Assembly: GCA_027297485.1 (NCBI GenBank)
Contig: JAPUHZ010000154.1
Span: 1 to 9,806, forward strand
Reading direction: 5' to 3'
Source: Deltaproteobacteria bacterium
GTDB taxonomy: Bacteria > Desulfobacterota_B > Binatia > UBA9968
Length of the DNA stretch: 9,806 nt
Under the pieces are notes generated by a model. It searched no databases. It was not told the origin of the DNA and saw nothing but the letters and a program-made list of their open reading frames with translations. The position numbers were made by a program, and so were the translations under genes. Shown one piece after another: positions 1-7,483 of the stretch. How positions within the stretch are numbered: the stretch's first letter is position 1; every line of letters begins with the position of its first letter.

Positions 1-14
1 AGAGAGGGAGTGCC

Positions 15-809
15 ATGGATTCTGAGGGATCGAATGATAGACAAGTAAACGACTATCTGGGCTTGATAGCCAGTGAGGTATTTAGCATCAAAGAAATCTT
101 TCAGAGAATTGCCTCTCGGGAGTGTGAGATAAAGAGTATGCTCGATGAAGTGGCTGATATCAAGGAAAATCTCGTGGAGCGGTTAAATCGGATGGAATCG
201 ATTATCAAGGAGACAGTGGCCTCGGCAGTCATAGAAGCCCAGCAAAGCCAGGAGATCAAGGAAAGCCTTGAGGCAGAAAGGGCCGCGCTGGATGCTCAGG
301 TTGAGGAAAAGGAGGAGATCCTCCAATCAAGAGATGCTACCATCAAAGAGTTGGAGGAGGATCTGACCGCGAAGGGCTATGATTTGGAGAAACTGGTCAG
401 AGAAAAGGTAAAGCTCCTAGAGATCCGTGATGCAGTGCTTCAGGATCTCAAGTCCACGACGGGTGCTCTCAACGTGCTTGCCGAAGGTCTTATATCTATC
501 AAAGAGGAAGATGTGATCGTCCTCGAAGAGTCGGAAGAGAGTGGGAAAAATGACGGCGAAAGGGAACTGAGGGAGAGGGAAGCGAAGGATTTTGAAAAGC
601 GCTTGGCAGAGGAGGTGCAAGGGCTCAGGGCCGAGATCCGAGGGAAGGACGTGGTCCTCGGGGCGAAAGAGATGGAAATTGAAATGATCAAACAGACCAT
701 GGGGGGCAGGATTGAGGAACTGGAGAACCTCACAAAGAAACGTCCGGGAGGGAAGAGGAAAACGACCCGCCTGGTATCTTTCCTTGTCGATATGGGGAAG
801 AGACACTAG
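15..809 (+). CDS. Coiled-coil protein of unknown function
   Basis: The product has 264 residues and I do not recognise a family. It has no signal peptide and no membrane segment, so it is probably cytoplasmic. Residues about 35-147 and 182-240 are rich in Glu, Lys, Leu and Arg with heptad-like spacing, which suggests two long coiled coils joined by an acidic linker (about 162-180). Two related motifs, 'SRDATIKELEE' near residue 105 and 'IRDAVLQDLK' near 137, look like degenerate internal repeats; a weaker third ('GKDVVLGAKEMEIE') lies near 210. The C-terminus (about 241-264) is strongly basic (KKRPGGKRKTTR) and could bind nucleic acid or another acidic partner; that is inference. The start is supported by GGGAG at 7-10, four bases before the ATG. 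In some related genomes rho lies upstream of rpmE; it is absent here. The coding region is clear, the function is unknown. Confidence 0.8.
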   Translation: MDSEGSNDRQVNDYLGLIASEVFSIKEIFQRIASRECEIKSMLDEVADIKENLVERLNRMESIIKETVASAVIEAQQSQEIKESLEAERAALDAQVEEKEEILQSRDATIKELEEDLTAKGYDLEKLVREKVKLLEIRDAVLQDLKSTTGALNVLAEGLISIKEEDVIVLEESEESGKNDGERELREREAKDFEKRLAEEVQGLRAEIRGKDVVLGAKEMEIEMIKQTMGGRIEELENLTKKRPGGKRKTTRLVSFLVDMGKRH

Positions 810-884
810 ACAAGAATACCTTAGAATAAAAGAAACCACGGTGTGCCAAAAGTCAGTTACATCGCATTTGTCCATCTGTTGAAC

Positions 885-1020
885 GGGAGGGCTTTTCCTT
901 AGCCTCCACTGGACATAACCTCCTCAGAGGAGGGCTCTCCAACGCCGCCAGGCGTCAGTTGCCTACCTTTTCAACGAGTCATTGGATCATTAGTTTAGGA
1001 GGGGTAAGGTCTCCTCGATG
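885..1020 (+). promoter_or_regulatory. Candidate structured leader upstream of rpmE
   Basis: The 255-bp gap between the coiled-coil gene and rpmE contains no gene but has a cluster of potential hairpins. These are 886-907 (GGAG, one bulge, GCT paired with AGC, CTCC), 919-933 (CCTCC/GGAGG around TCAGA), 942-955 (ACGCC/GGCGT around GCCA) and 997-1015 (AGGAG/CTCCT around a 9-base loop). The GGAG and CTCC blocks alternate, so several mutually exclusive pairings are possible. Leaders of ribosomal protein genes, including L31, are known to bind their own product in several phyla. Whether this one does so, or just ends the upstream transcript, cannot be decided from the sequence. No stem is followed by a clear T-run. 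Confidence 0.3.
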
Positions 1021-1029
1021 CTCTGAGGA

Positions 1030-1058
1030 TTGAAGATAGGGTTCACCCGTGGTATAAG
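1030..1058 (+). promoter_or_regulatory. Possible sigma-70 promoter abutting rpmE
   Basis: TTGAAG at 1030-1035 and TATAAG at 1053-1058 are separated by 17 bases, matching 4/6 and 5/6 of the consensus. The expected transcription start would fall at about 1065, the A of the rpmE ATG, giving a leaderless mRNA. The -10 box overlaps the AAGG (1056-1059) that would serve as the ribosome binding site on a longer transcript, so the two readings compete. Confidence 0.3.
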
Positions 1059-1064
1059 GCGTTA

Positions 1065-1268
1065 ATGAAAGAGGGTATCCATCCTGACTATAAAGCAGCT
1101 ACGATTACCTGCGCCTGCGGGCATGTCGTCGAGACACGTTCTACAGTACAGAGTATCCACGTGGATATCTGTTCCCAATGCCACCCGTTCTATACGGGTA
1201 AACAGAAGTTTGTGGACTCGGCTGGTCGCGTAGAGAAATTTAGGCGGAAATACGGGATTAAGAACTGA
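1065..1268 (+). CDS. rpmE: 50S ribosomal protein L31, zinc-binding type
   Basis: The product has 67 residues, the usual length for L31. It starts with the family signature MKEGIHP, and '[13 protein letters not shown]' followed by '[11 protein letters not shown]' matches the conserved C-terminal half. Four cysteines, C16 and C18 (CxC) and C36 and C39 (CxxC), are the zinc ligands of the C+ form; this is not the zinc-independent paralogue made under zinc starvation. L31 sits on the large subunit at the central protuberance and bridges to the 30S head. The ATG is preceded by AAGG at 1056-1059 with a 5-base spacer. The gene is flanked by a possible structured leader and by a strong intrinsic terminator, so it can be expressed as a single-gene unit, with read-through to prfA. 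Confidence 0.97.
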   Translation: MKEGIHPDYKAATITCACGHVVETRSTVQSIHVDICSQCHPFYTGKQKFVDSAGRVEKFRRKYGIKN

Positions 1269-1322
1269 GTTCGCTGGAGGGCTTGACGCTGAATGTAATT
1301 TATTAGGGGCCTTAAGTGATAG

Positions 1323-1362
1323 AAAGGGCAAAGGGTAGGCAGACTCCCTTCGCCCTTTTTTG
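1323..1362 (+). terminator. Rho-independent terminator after rpmE
   Basis: The left arm AAAGGGC (1323-1329) pairs with GCCCTTT (1352-1358). After one A/C mismatch, AAGGG (1331-1335) pairs with CCCTT (1346-1350), with a 10-base loop. The stem runs into TTTTTT at 1356-1361. This is the strongest terminator in the window. It lies 55 bp after the rpmE stop and about 40 bp before prfA. Confidence 0.88.
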
Positions 1363-1401
1363 TTGTTCTCACCGCTCTGTTTCAACCCATACGGTTAATC
1401 T

Positions 1402-2466
1402 ATGCTCGATAAACTGGCTGAAGTCGAAAAGCGATACGAACGGTTGGAGAGTCTCTTGACCGACCCCCAGCTCTTAAGGCAGCAGAGGGAGTATTCCAAG
1501 GTTGCCAAGGAACGCTCTGATCTGGAGGAGCTTGTCTCCTGCTATCGTGAATGGAAAAAGGTAGAACAGGAGATTCAGGAAAACCAAGAGCTGCTTAACG
1601 AAAATGATGATGTCATACGCGAGTTGGCGAAGGAAGAGCTGTTGATATTCCGAGAGCGAAAGGAACAGCTCGAAGCCCGCCTTAAGGTTCTTCTCCTGCC
1701 CAAAGATCCAAAGGATAGCAGAAATATAATTCTAGAGATCAGGGCGGGGACTGGAGGAGATGAAGCGGCTCTTTTTTGTGCGTCCCTGTTTCGCATGTAT
1801 AGCCGTTATGCGGAGTCCCAAGGGTGGAGGGTCGAGATCATGAGCTCTAACCCGACGGGCTTGGGAGGCTTTAAAGAGATTATCGGTCTCATTGAAGGAC
1901 GAGGGGTCTATAGCCGCCTGAAGTTTGAAGGTGGAGTCCATCGGGTCCAGCGGGTGCCTGTGACTGAGGGCTCTGGTCGCATTCATACCTCGGCGGTGAC
2001 TGTAGCTGTGCTTCCGGAGGCCGATGAGGTCGAAGTGGAGATCGATTCTAAGGAACTGAGGATCGACGTCTTTCGTTCCTCCGGGCCGGGCGGGCAGAGC
2101 GTCAACACTACAGACTCGGCCGTTAGGATAACGCATCTGCCTACAGGGTTGGTGGTTACTTGCCAGGATGAGAAGTCGCAGCATAAAAATAAATCCAAGG
2201 CCTTGAAGATCCTTAGGGCCCGTTTATTGGAAAGAAAACAGGAAGAGCAGCGTTCCGAGATTGCTTCATCACGGAAACTCATGGTGGGCAGCGGAGATCG
2301 AAGCGAACGGATCCGAACTTACAACTTCCCTCAAGGGAGGGTAACGGATCACAGAATTAATTTTACCCTCTATAAATTGGACCGATTCATGGAGGGAGAA
2401 ATGGACGAGCTGGTGGATGCCCTGACCACCCACTTTCAGGCAGAGGCATTGCAAGCAACTGCGTAA
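1402..2466 (+). CDS. prfA: Peptide chain release factor 1 (RF1)
   Basis: RF1 reads UAA and UAG in the ribosomal A site and triggers release of the peptide. The product has 354 residues, normal for RF1. The N-terminal helical domain (about 1-95) is followed by the conserved '[14 protein letters not shown]' (112-125). The stop-codon-reading tripeptide is PVT at 186-188 in '[14 protein letters not shown]', the PxT form that marks RF1 rather than RF2 (SPF). The catalytic GGQ motif is at 230-232 in '[18 protein letters not shown]'. The tail '[17 protein letters not shown]' (303-319) is also typical. No clear Shine-Dalgarno sequence precedes the ATG (bases CGGTTAATCT), so translation may be weak. 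No in-frame TGA typical of prfB is involved. prmC, whose product modifies the GGQ glutamine, is next downstream. Confidence 0.98.
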   Translation: MLDKLAEVEKRYERLESLLTDPQLLRQQREYSKVAKERSDLEELVSCYREWKKVEQEIQENQELLNENDDVIRELAKEELLIFRERKEQLEARLKVLLLPKDPKDSRNIILEIRAGTGGDEAALFCASLFRMYSRYAESQGWRVEIMSSNPTGLGGFKEIIGLIEGRGVYSRLKFEGGVHRVQRVPVTEGSGRIHTSAVTVAVLPEADEVEVEIDSKELRIDVFRSSGPGGQSVNTTDSAVRITHLPTGLVVTCQDEKSQHKNKSKALKILRARLLERKQEEQRSEIASSRKLMVGSGDRSERIRTYNFPQGRVTDHRINFTLYKLDRFMEGEMDELVDALTTHFQAEALQATA

Positions 2467-2498
2467 AACCATAATCCGAGCGTAAGCCTGCAACGCCT

Positions 2499-2639
2499 TA
2501 AAAATCCTGGCCGTCGAGAAGGCGGCGGGTGCAAGGCGGAGTGAGGGATCGTACCGGAGCGACCAGGGCAGACCATGAGGGTGCGAGTCCAAAGCGACAA
2601 CGAAGCAAGCGTCCCTTATCGACGGATCAGGGTAAAAAT
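2499..2639 (+). mobile_element. MITE-like inverted-repeat element with flanking direct repeat
   Basis: The core spans 2506-2632. The left end reads CCTG-G-CCGTCGAGAAGG (2506-2522). The right end CCTTATCGACGG-AT-CAGG (2614-2631) is its inverse apart from one mismatch and a one-base length difference. Directly outside lie two copies of TAAAAAT, at 2499-2505 and 2633-2639, in direct orientation, as expected of a 7-bp target-site duplication. Inside, 2545-2555 can pair with 2580-2590 (10 of 11 positions counting G-U), so the transcript would fold into a nested hairpin. There is no transposase ORF, so any movement would need one supplied in trans. The element fills most of the prfA-prmC gap; without it and one repeat copy the gap would be about 54 bp. 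I know of no exact family for it. Confidence 0.72.
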
Positions 2640-2654
2640 AGTGACGAGTTGGGA

Positions 2655-3611
2655 ATGGTGAGTAGAGATTTTCAAACAGCGGAAATTTGTGATTCCGATC
2701 CCTTGACAATTCGGCAGGCCTTGCAGCAAGGGACAGGGATTTTGTCTCACATGGGTGTTGAAGGTGCTCGACGCGATGCGGAGGTGCTCTTGAGCAAGGT
2801 TGTGGGAGGTGGGAGGGAAAAACTTTACCTCAACTACGATATGTCCCTGGAGGCCAGTGACATAAACCTGTTCCAGCATCTGCTTCAACGGCGCGCCCGA
2901 AGGGAGCCTATCTCCTACATCACCGGGCAGCGGGAGTTCTGGTCGCTTGATTTTTTCGTAACGCCGGTTGTGCTTGTGCCACGACCTGAGACCGAGCTTC
3001 TGGTGGAGGTAGCCCTCGCTCTCATGGGACAGTTGGATAAGCATTCTCGATTCAAGATTCTTGATCTTGGAACCGGCAGTGGCGCTATCGCTGTGAGCTT
3101 CGCCAAGGAGCGAAGTAATGCAGAGATCTGGGCGACCGATCTTTCCTCTGAGGCCTTGGATATTGCCCGGGCCAATGTCGCTCGCCATGGATTGAAGAAG
3201 GCCATCCACTTTCTCCAGGGAGACCTCTTCGAGCCTGTCGAAGGCCGGCAGGCTTTTTTCCATATGGTCATTTCAAATCCTCCTTACGTGCGCCGACGCG
3301 AGCTGCAAAATTTGCCTCCGGAGGTTCGGGACTGGGAGCCTCAGTTGGCTTTAGATGGGGGGTTGGACGGGCTCGACCTCCATCGACGGATCATTCAGGA
3401 AGGGCATCTTTATCTTGCGGACGGAGGGTTCATAGCGCTTGAGATCGGGCCCGATATGGGGGACGAGGTTTCCCGGCTGTTTGCGAGTGTTGGCTGCTAT
3501 TCCGAAGGCTCTGTCTATCAGGACTATGCCGGGAGGGACCGGGTCGTTGTCGCAAGAAAACTCCCAAGGCCTTTGGGATTGGAAATTGCAAATTGCAAAT
3601 CGGAAATTTAA
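2655..3611 (+). CDS. prmC: Release factor glutamine N5-methyltransferase
   Basis: PrmC (HemK) transfers a methyl group from S-adenosylmethionine to the glutamine of the GGQ motif in RF1 and RF2. From the ATG at 2655 the product has 318 residues, against about 280-300 usual. The N-terminal helical substrate-binding domain is at about 15-105 (with 'EPISYITGQREFW' at 84-96), followed by 'LVPRPETELLV'. The SAM-binding motif I is 'ILDLGTGSGAIAVS' (135-148) and the catalytic NPPY is at 208-211. The frame stays open upstream to 2529, but those codons lie in the MITE-like element and have no homology to the family, so I take 2655 (GAG at 2646-2648, 6-base spacer). The last residues, about 305-318, are encoded by a heptanucleotide repeat and look like an addition to the normal C-terminus. 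Co-location with prfA matches its job. Confidence 0.95.
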   Translation: MVSRDFQTAEICDSDPLTIRQALQQGTGILSHMGVEGARRDAEVLLSKVVGGGREKLYLNYDMSLEASDINLFQHLLQRRARREPISYITGQREFWSLDFFVTPVVLVPRPETELLVEVALALMGQLDKHSRFKILDLGTGSGAIAVSFAKERSNAEIWATDLSSEALDIARANVARHGLKKAIHFLQGDLFEPVEGRQAFFHMVISNPPYVRRRELQNLPPEVRDWEPQLALDGGLDGLDLHRRIIQEGHLYLADGGFIALEIGPDMGDEVSRLFASVGCYSEGSVYQDYAGRDRVVVARKLPRPLGLEIANCKSEI

Positions 3612-3622
3612 GATCTGAGATT
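3574..3622 (+). repeat. Imperfect heptanucleotide tandem array
   Basis: Seven consecutive 7-base units read TGGGATT, GGAAATT, GCAAATT, GCAAATC, GGAAATT, TAAGATC and TGAGATT. Every unit has A at position 5 and T at position 6; units 2-5 fit GSAAATY. The array covers the last codons of prmC, supplies its TAA stop (in units 5) and runs into the gap before murA. Because 7 is not a multiple of 3, any gain or loss of a unit would change the PrmC C-terminus and stop. AT content is clearly higher than in the flanking genes. Confidence 0.75.
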
Positions 3623-3645
3623 CCGAACGAAGTGAGGACTAGGGG

Positions 3646-4914
3646 ATGGACAAGATTCTAGTTTGGGGGGGCCGGAGGCTTGAGGGGGAAGTGGAGGTAA
3701 GCGGTTCGAAGAATGCCGCCCTCCCGATTTTGTTCTCGTCCCTTTTGACTGCGGAACGGTGTGCCTTTCAGGGAATTCCTGATCTCATGGATATCCGTAC
3801 CGCCTTGAGGCTCCTATCCAGCCTGGGGGTGAGGGTTGAAAGACCGAGCCACGCCGGCAAGGCAAGCCAACATACACTCCAGGCAGATAATGTGACAAAG
3901 CGGGAGGCGCCCTATGATTTGGTGAGGACCATGCGGGCCTCGTTTTTGGTCCTGGGGCCGCTTCTCAGCCGCTTCGGCGTAGCCCGGGTCTCGACTCCTG
4001 GGGGATGCGCCATCGGAACTCGCCCGGTCAATCTCCATCTTAAAGGCTTGGCTGAGATGGGGGCGAATATCGATCTGGTTCATGGGTATGTGGAAGCCAA
4101 GGCAAGAAGACTTCACGGCGCAAGGATCTATCTGGATCTGCCTTCGGTCGGGGCGACAGAGAATCTCATGATGGCCGCCACCTTGGCCGAGGGAAGGACC
4201 GTGATTGAGAATGCCGCCAAAGAGCCGGAGGTGGAAGAGCTGGCCTCTGTTCTGAATAAGATGGGGGCCAAGATCCAGGGCGCAGGGAGTGATTTTGTAA
4301 AGATTGAAGGAGTGGATACGCTTCACGGGGTAGCGCACCGTGTTATTCCAGACCGGATCGAGGCCGGGTCCTTTATGGTCGCTGCAGCCCTGACACGCGG
4401 AGATATCGTGGTGCGAGGAACTCGGCCGGATCATCTGGACGCCTTTATACTTAAGCTCAAGGAGGCCGGTGTTGCGGTCTGCGTTGAGGAGGATCGGATC
4501 CGGGTGAGAGGGAACGGAAGGGCGAAGAGCGTCGACATTACCACTCTTCCCTATCCGGCATTTCCGACTGATTTGCAGGCTCAGATGATGGTCTTGATGA
4601 CGGTTGCCGATGGGGTGAGCGTGATCACGGAGACTATATTTGAGAATCGCTTTATGCATGCGCAGGAATTGAACCGGATGCGAGGCGATATCCGCCTCGA
4701 TGGCAATCAGGCCATTGTCAGGGGCGTAAAGAACCTTTCAGGTGCGCCGATCATGGCTACGGATCTGCGCGCTAGTGTCTCTCTTGTGTTGGCGGGCCTG
4801 GTGGCTACGGGCAAGACAGAGATCTCCAGAGTCTATCACTTGGATCGGGGTTATGAACATATTGAAAGAAAACTCTCCAGCCTCGGGGCGGATATACAAA
4901 GGATAAGGGGTTAA
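3646..4914 (+). CDS. murA: UDP-N-acetylglucosamine 1-carboxyvinyltransferase
   Basis: MurA moves enolpyruvate from PEP to UDP-GlcNAc, the first committed step of peptidoglycan synthesis in the cytoplasm. The product has 422 residues, normal for the family. '[12 protein letters not shown]' near the start carries Lys22, which binds substrate. The active-site loop '[16 protein letters not shown]' (116-131) has Cys121, equivalent to E. coli Cys115; with Cys rather than Asp here the enzyme is expected to be fosfomycin-sensitive. The general base is Asp309 in 'FPTDLQAQ', Arg375 lies in '[11 protein letters not shown]', and '[13 protein letters not shown]' (398-410) is the usual C-terminal motif. 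GAGG at 3634-3637 with an 8-base spacer supports the ATG. The gene sits between prmC (34-bp gap) and hisD (12-bp gap) and appears co-transcribed with the his genes. Confidence 0.98.
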   Translation: MDKILVWGGRRLEGEVEVSGSKNAALPILFSSLLTAERCAFQGIPDLMDIRTALRLLSSLGVRVERPSHAGKASQHTLQADNVTKREAPYDLVRTMRASFLVLGPLLSRFGVARVSTPGGCAIGTRPVNLHLKGLAEMGANIDLVHGYVEAKARRLHGARIYLDLPSVGATENLMMAATLAEGRTVIENAAKEPEVEELASVLNKMGAKIQGAGSDFVKIEGVDTLHGVAHRVIPDRIEAGSFMVAAALTRGDIVVRGTRPDHLDAFILKLKEAGVAVCVEEDRIRVRGNGRAKSVDITTLPYPAFPTDLQAQMMVLMTVADGVSVITETIFENRFMHAQELNRMRGDIRLDGNQAIVRGVKNLSGAPIMATDLRASVSLVLAGLVATGKTEISRVYHLDRGYEHIERKLSSLGADIQRIRG

Positions 4915-4926
4915 AGGGACCAAGGG

Positions 4927-6240
4927 ATGAGGATGAAGATTGTTAAGACGAGCGATCCGAGCTTTAAGCCAATGCTTAGAAGGATTATCCAGAGAAGGGG
5001 CAAGGGAGAAGGGAAGATCGAAAAGCTGGTAGGGGAAATTATCCGCACGGTGAGGCAAAAAGGGGATGTCGCTTTGCTCCGTTACACCCGCCTTTTTGAT
5101 GGCGTTCGTCTGAGCAGGGCGGATATCGAGATCAAAGGGCGAGAAGTTGATCGGGCGATGGAGATAGTCTCTAGGGAAGACCTTCGTGCCCTGCGCCTCG
5201 CAGCCAAGAGGATCGCCGCCTTTCACCGCCGCCAACTGGAGAAGAGTTGGGGCTACCGCGACTCTCTCGGTTTGTTCCTGGGACAAAGGATAACCCCCTT
5301 GGAGCGCCTGGGGGTTTATGTGCCAGGTGGAAAGGCATCCTATCCCTCTACGGTCCTTATGAATGTTGTGCCGGCGAAGGTTGCCGGGGTGGAAGAGATC
5401 GTGATGGCCTCTCCGATCGGAAAGGATGGGGCCGTCATTTTAGCAGCGGCTCGGATCGCTGGGGTAGACCGGATCTTTCGGATTGGAGGTGCCCAGGCGA
5501 TCGCGGCCTTGGCCTTCGGGACAGAACAAGTCCCTCGGGTAGATAAGATCGTTGGCCCCGGGAATATCTACGTAGCTACGGCCAAGCGACTGGTTTTTGG
5601 CGAGGTGGATATCGATTCCATTGCGGGTCCCAGTGAGATCCTCATTTTGGCTGATACCCATGCAGACCCGATTTATGTAGCTGCAGACATGCTCTCCCAG
5701 GCCGAGCACGATGAGCTGGCAGCGACTTTTTGTGTCACTCCCTCCTTGGCGTTGGCGCGGAGGATCAAAGCCGCTCTGGAAAAACAACTCCAAGAGACAA
5801 GGCGGCGGGCTATTACCGTCAAAGCCCTGGAGAGATACGGGGTGATTATTGTAGCCCGGGGACTCAGTGAAGGGATGGAAATCGTCAATGCCATAGCCCC
5901 TGAGCATGTGGAGCTGATGGTACGGCAACCTCACAGGTGGCTCCGCTCGATTCGCAATGCGGGGGCCATCTTTCTCGGCTCCTACTCGGCGCCGCCCTTA
6001 GGAGATTACCTGGCGGGTCCGAACCATGTTCTCCCTACAGGAGGAAGCGCTCGCTTTTTTTCGCCCCTCGGGACGTACGATTTTCTTAAGCGGACAAGCG
6101 TGATACAAGCAGGTAAGGGCGCGCTCCGTTCTCTGGCGCCGGAGATCATTCGTCTGGCACGGCTTGAGGGATTGCACGATCATGCCCGCGCCGTGGAGGT
6201 ACGGTTCAAGAAGGAGAGAGATTATGGGACGGAGGGCTAA
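4927..6240 (+). CDS. hisD: Histidinol dehydrogenase
   Basis: HisD catalyses the last two steps of histidine synthesis, oxidising L-histidinol to L-histidine with two NAD+. The product has 437 residues, as expected. Conserved stretches are '[22 protein letters not shown]' in two parts around 124-145, '[13 protein letters not shown]' (209-221) and '[13 protein letters not shown]' (228-240). The zinc ligands are visible at positions matching the E. coli numbering: Gln258 and His261 in 'SQAEHDE', Asp360 in '[14 protein letters not shown]' and His419 in 'EGLHDHA'. Glu326-His327 in 'APEHVEL' are the catalytic pair. Two in-frame ATGs compete at 4927 and 4933; AGGGA at 4915-4919 suits the first and AAGGG at 4922-4926 the second. 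The end overlaps hisB by 17 bases. hisG, often next to hisD in this gene order, is not present. Confidence 0.98.
   Translation: MRMKIVKTSDPSFKPMLRRIIQRRGKGEGKIEKLVGEIIRTVRQKGDVALLRYTRLFDGVRLSRADIEIKGREVDRAMEIVSREDLRALRLAAKRIAAFHRRQLEKSWGYRDSLGLFLGQRITPLERLGVYVPGGKASYPSTVLMNVVPAKVAGVEEIVMASPIGKDGAVILAAARIAGVDRIFRIGGAQAIAALAFGTEQVPRVDKIVGPGNIYVATAKRLVFGEVDIDSIAGPSEILILADTHADPIYVAADMLSQAEHDELAATFCVTPSLALARRIKAALEKQLQETRRRAITVKALERYGVIIVARGLSEGMEIVNAIAPEHVELMVRQPHRWLRSIRNAGAIFLGSYSAPPLGDYLAGPNHVLPTGGSARFFSPLGTYDFLKRTSVIQAGKGALRSLAPEIIRLARLEGLHDHARAVEVRFKKERDYGTEG
6211..6220 (+). promoter_or_regulatory. Ribosome binding site deciding the hisB start
   Basis: AAGGAGAGAG lies just before the ATG at 6224, inside the 3' end of hisD. 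It supports 6224 over the ATG at 6164, which opens the same frame 20 codons earlier but would put non-homologous residues ahead of the HisB core. Confidence 0.75.
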
Positions 6241-6811
6241 GGCCAGCCGCAAGACCAAAGAGACGGAAATCACTGTGGAGTTGGACCTCGATGGTGGTGG
6301 CATAGCCAAGGTCCAGACTGGAATCCCTTTTTTCAACCACATGCTCGAGATCTTTGCCCGTCACGGGCTGTTTGACCTCAAGTTAAAGGCAAAAGGGGAT
6401 ATCGAGGTAGATTATCACCACACTGTGGAGGATGTCGGCCTGGCCTTGGGACAGGCCTTCAAAGAGGGGTTGGGAGACAAACAGGGAATCTGCCGATTCG
6501 GAGAGGCGAGTGTGCCCTTGGATGAGACCCTGGCACAGGTGGTCGTGGATTTAAGTGGCCGGCCCTATCTCTCTTACAACGTCAAGATCCGCCCGGGTCG
6601 CGTGGGAGATTTTGACACGGATCTGCCCCACGAGTTCTTCCAGGCCTTTGCTAACCAGCTTGGCATGAACCTCCATCTCAACGTGGTTCGGGGAGAGAAC
6701 CCGCATCACATCATTGAGGCCTGTTTCAAGGCATTGGCGCGCGCTATGGAAAAGGCCACCCGCATCGACGAGCGTATTAAGGGTGTGTTGTCTACGAAGG
6801 GGAGTTTATAG
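6224..6811 (+). CDS. hisB: Imidazoleglycerol-phosphate dehydratase
   Basis: HisB dehydrates imidazoleglycerol phosphate to imidazoleacetol phosphate, the sixth step of the histidine pathway, using manganese. From 6224 the product has 195 residues, the normal size of the single-function enzyme; the N-terminal histidinol-phosphatase domain of the enterobacterial HisB fusion is absent. The duplicated metal-binding motifs are present: H65-H66-x-x-E69 in '[15 protein letters not shown]' and H161-H162-x-x-E165 in '[12 protein letters not shown]'. '[10 protein letters not shown]' (33-42) carries Asn38 where many members have Asp; the metal-ligand His39 is kept, and I take this as natural variation. 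'[12 protein letters not shown]' (128-139) and the C-terminal 'GVLSTKGSL' are also typical. It overlaps hisD by 17 bases and is followed by hisH after 21 bp. Confidence 0.97.
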   Translation: MGRRAKASRKTKETEITVELDLDGGGIAKVQTGIPFFNHMLEIFARHGLFDLKLKAKGDIEVDYHHTVEDVGLALGQAFKEGLGDKQGICRFGEASVPLDETLAQVVVDLSGRPYLSYNVKIRPGRVGDFDTDLPHEFFQAFANQLGMNLHLNVVRGENPHHIIEACFKALARAMEKATRIDERIKGVLSTKGSL

Positions 6812-6832
6812 TAAATAGAGTTAGGCGGCACC

Positions 6833-7483
6833 GTGGATGAAATCGTGATCATCGACTACGGCATGGGAAATCTCCGCAGCGTGCAAAAGGGATTTGAGCG
6901 TGTCGGTTGTCAAGCTCAAGTGACGCGAGATCTCCAAAAGATCGCCTCCGCCCGGGGTGTCGTTCTTCCCGGTGTAGGGGCCTTTAGCGCTTGCATGGAA
7001 AATCTCAGGCGCTTTGGATTGGTGGAACCGATTCAGGAAGTGGTCCATCAGAAGAAGCCGTTTTTGGGGATCTGCCTTGGCTTTCAGCTTCTATTTACCG
7101 AGAGTGAAGAATTTGGTCCGCAGAGGGGATTGGATCTTCTTCCCGGCAGAGTTGTAGCTTTTCGTTCAGAGAACGGCCTCAAGGTACCCCACATGGGATG
7201 GAACCGCATAGGGAAGAAGAAAGAGACCCCATTTTTAGAGGGGATATCGGATGGGGACTATGTGTACTTTGTCCATTCCTATTTTGTGGTTCCGGAGGAT
7301 GCGTCCATCGTCGCAACGACGACAGCTTATGGAAGCTCCTTCGTTTCCAGTATTGCCACGGACCACCTCTTTGCCAGCCAATTTCACCCGGAGAAGAGCC
7401 AGGAGATCGGGCTTCGTATTTTGGCTAATTTCGTGCGCTTTGTAGAAAGGGGGATAAGCCATGCTGATCATTCCCGCCATTGA
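6833..7483 (+). CDS. hisH: Imidazole glycerol phosphate synthase, glutaminase subunit
   Basis: HisH is the class I glutamine amidotransferase that feeds ammonia to HisF, which makes IGP and AICAR from PRFAR. The product has 216 residues. The N-terminus 'IVIIDYGMGNLRSV' (4-17) is the family signature, and 'LPGVGAF' (45-51) forms the oxyanion strand region. The nucleophile is Cys81 in 'LGICLGFQLLF', and His185 and Glu187 in 'SQFHPEKS' complete the triad. The start is a GTG at 6833 with AGGCGG at 6823-6828; a second GTG at 6845 would give a start closer to the family norm but is 16 bases from that site. The last 23 bases overlap hisA, and 'RGISHADHSRH' at the C-terminus is read from that overlap. 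The partner gene hisF is not in the window. Confidence 0.97.
   Translation: MDEIVIIDYGMGNLRSVQKGFERVGCQAQVTRDLQKIASARGVVLPGVGAFSACMENLRRFGLVEPIQEVVHQKKPFLGICLGFQLLFTESEEFGPQRGLDLLPGRVVAFRSENGLKVPHMGWNRIGKKKETPFLEGISDGDYVYFVHSYFVVPEDASIVATTTAYGSSFVSSIATDHLFASQFHPEKSQEIGLRILANFVRFVERGISHADHSRH

Noticed and set aside
1018..1026. Two-codon ORF (ATG CTC TGA) after an AGGAGG block
   Set aside because: The spacing from AGGAGG (997-1002) to the ATG is about 15 bases, too far for normal initiation, and such short frames are common by chance.
810..1064. Known riboswitch, tRNA or 6S RNA in the gap before rpmE
   Set aside because: I looked for familiar conserved cores (T-loop GTTCRA with acceptor stem, cobalamin, TPP, SAM and similar boxes) and found none that I could support.
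2529..2654. Upstream extension of prmC by 42 codons
   Set aside because: These codons lie mainly within the inverted-repeat element, are low in hydrophobic residues and precede the normal PrmC N-terminus. The start at 2655 gives the expected domain layout.
3814..4659. Long open frame of 281 codons on the minus strand across murA
   Set aside because: The plus strand encodes a complete MurA with all active-site residues; the antisense frame is Pro/His/Ser-rich, has no recognisable motif and is a shadow of the codon bias. The same holds for other antisense frames over prfA, prmC and hisD.
6164..6223. Longer HisB start, 20 codons upstream
   Set aside because: The frame here overlaps functional hisD sequence, and the strong AAGGAG before 6224 together with the normal 195-residue length favours the shorter form.
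6335..6340. Asn38 in HisB in place of the more usual Asp
   Set aside because: The neighbouring metal-ligand His39 and both HHxxE motifs are intact; this looks like tolerated natural variation, not a lost enzyme.
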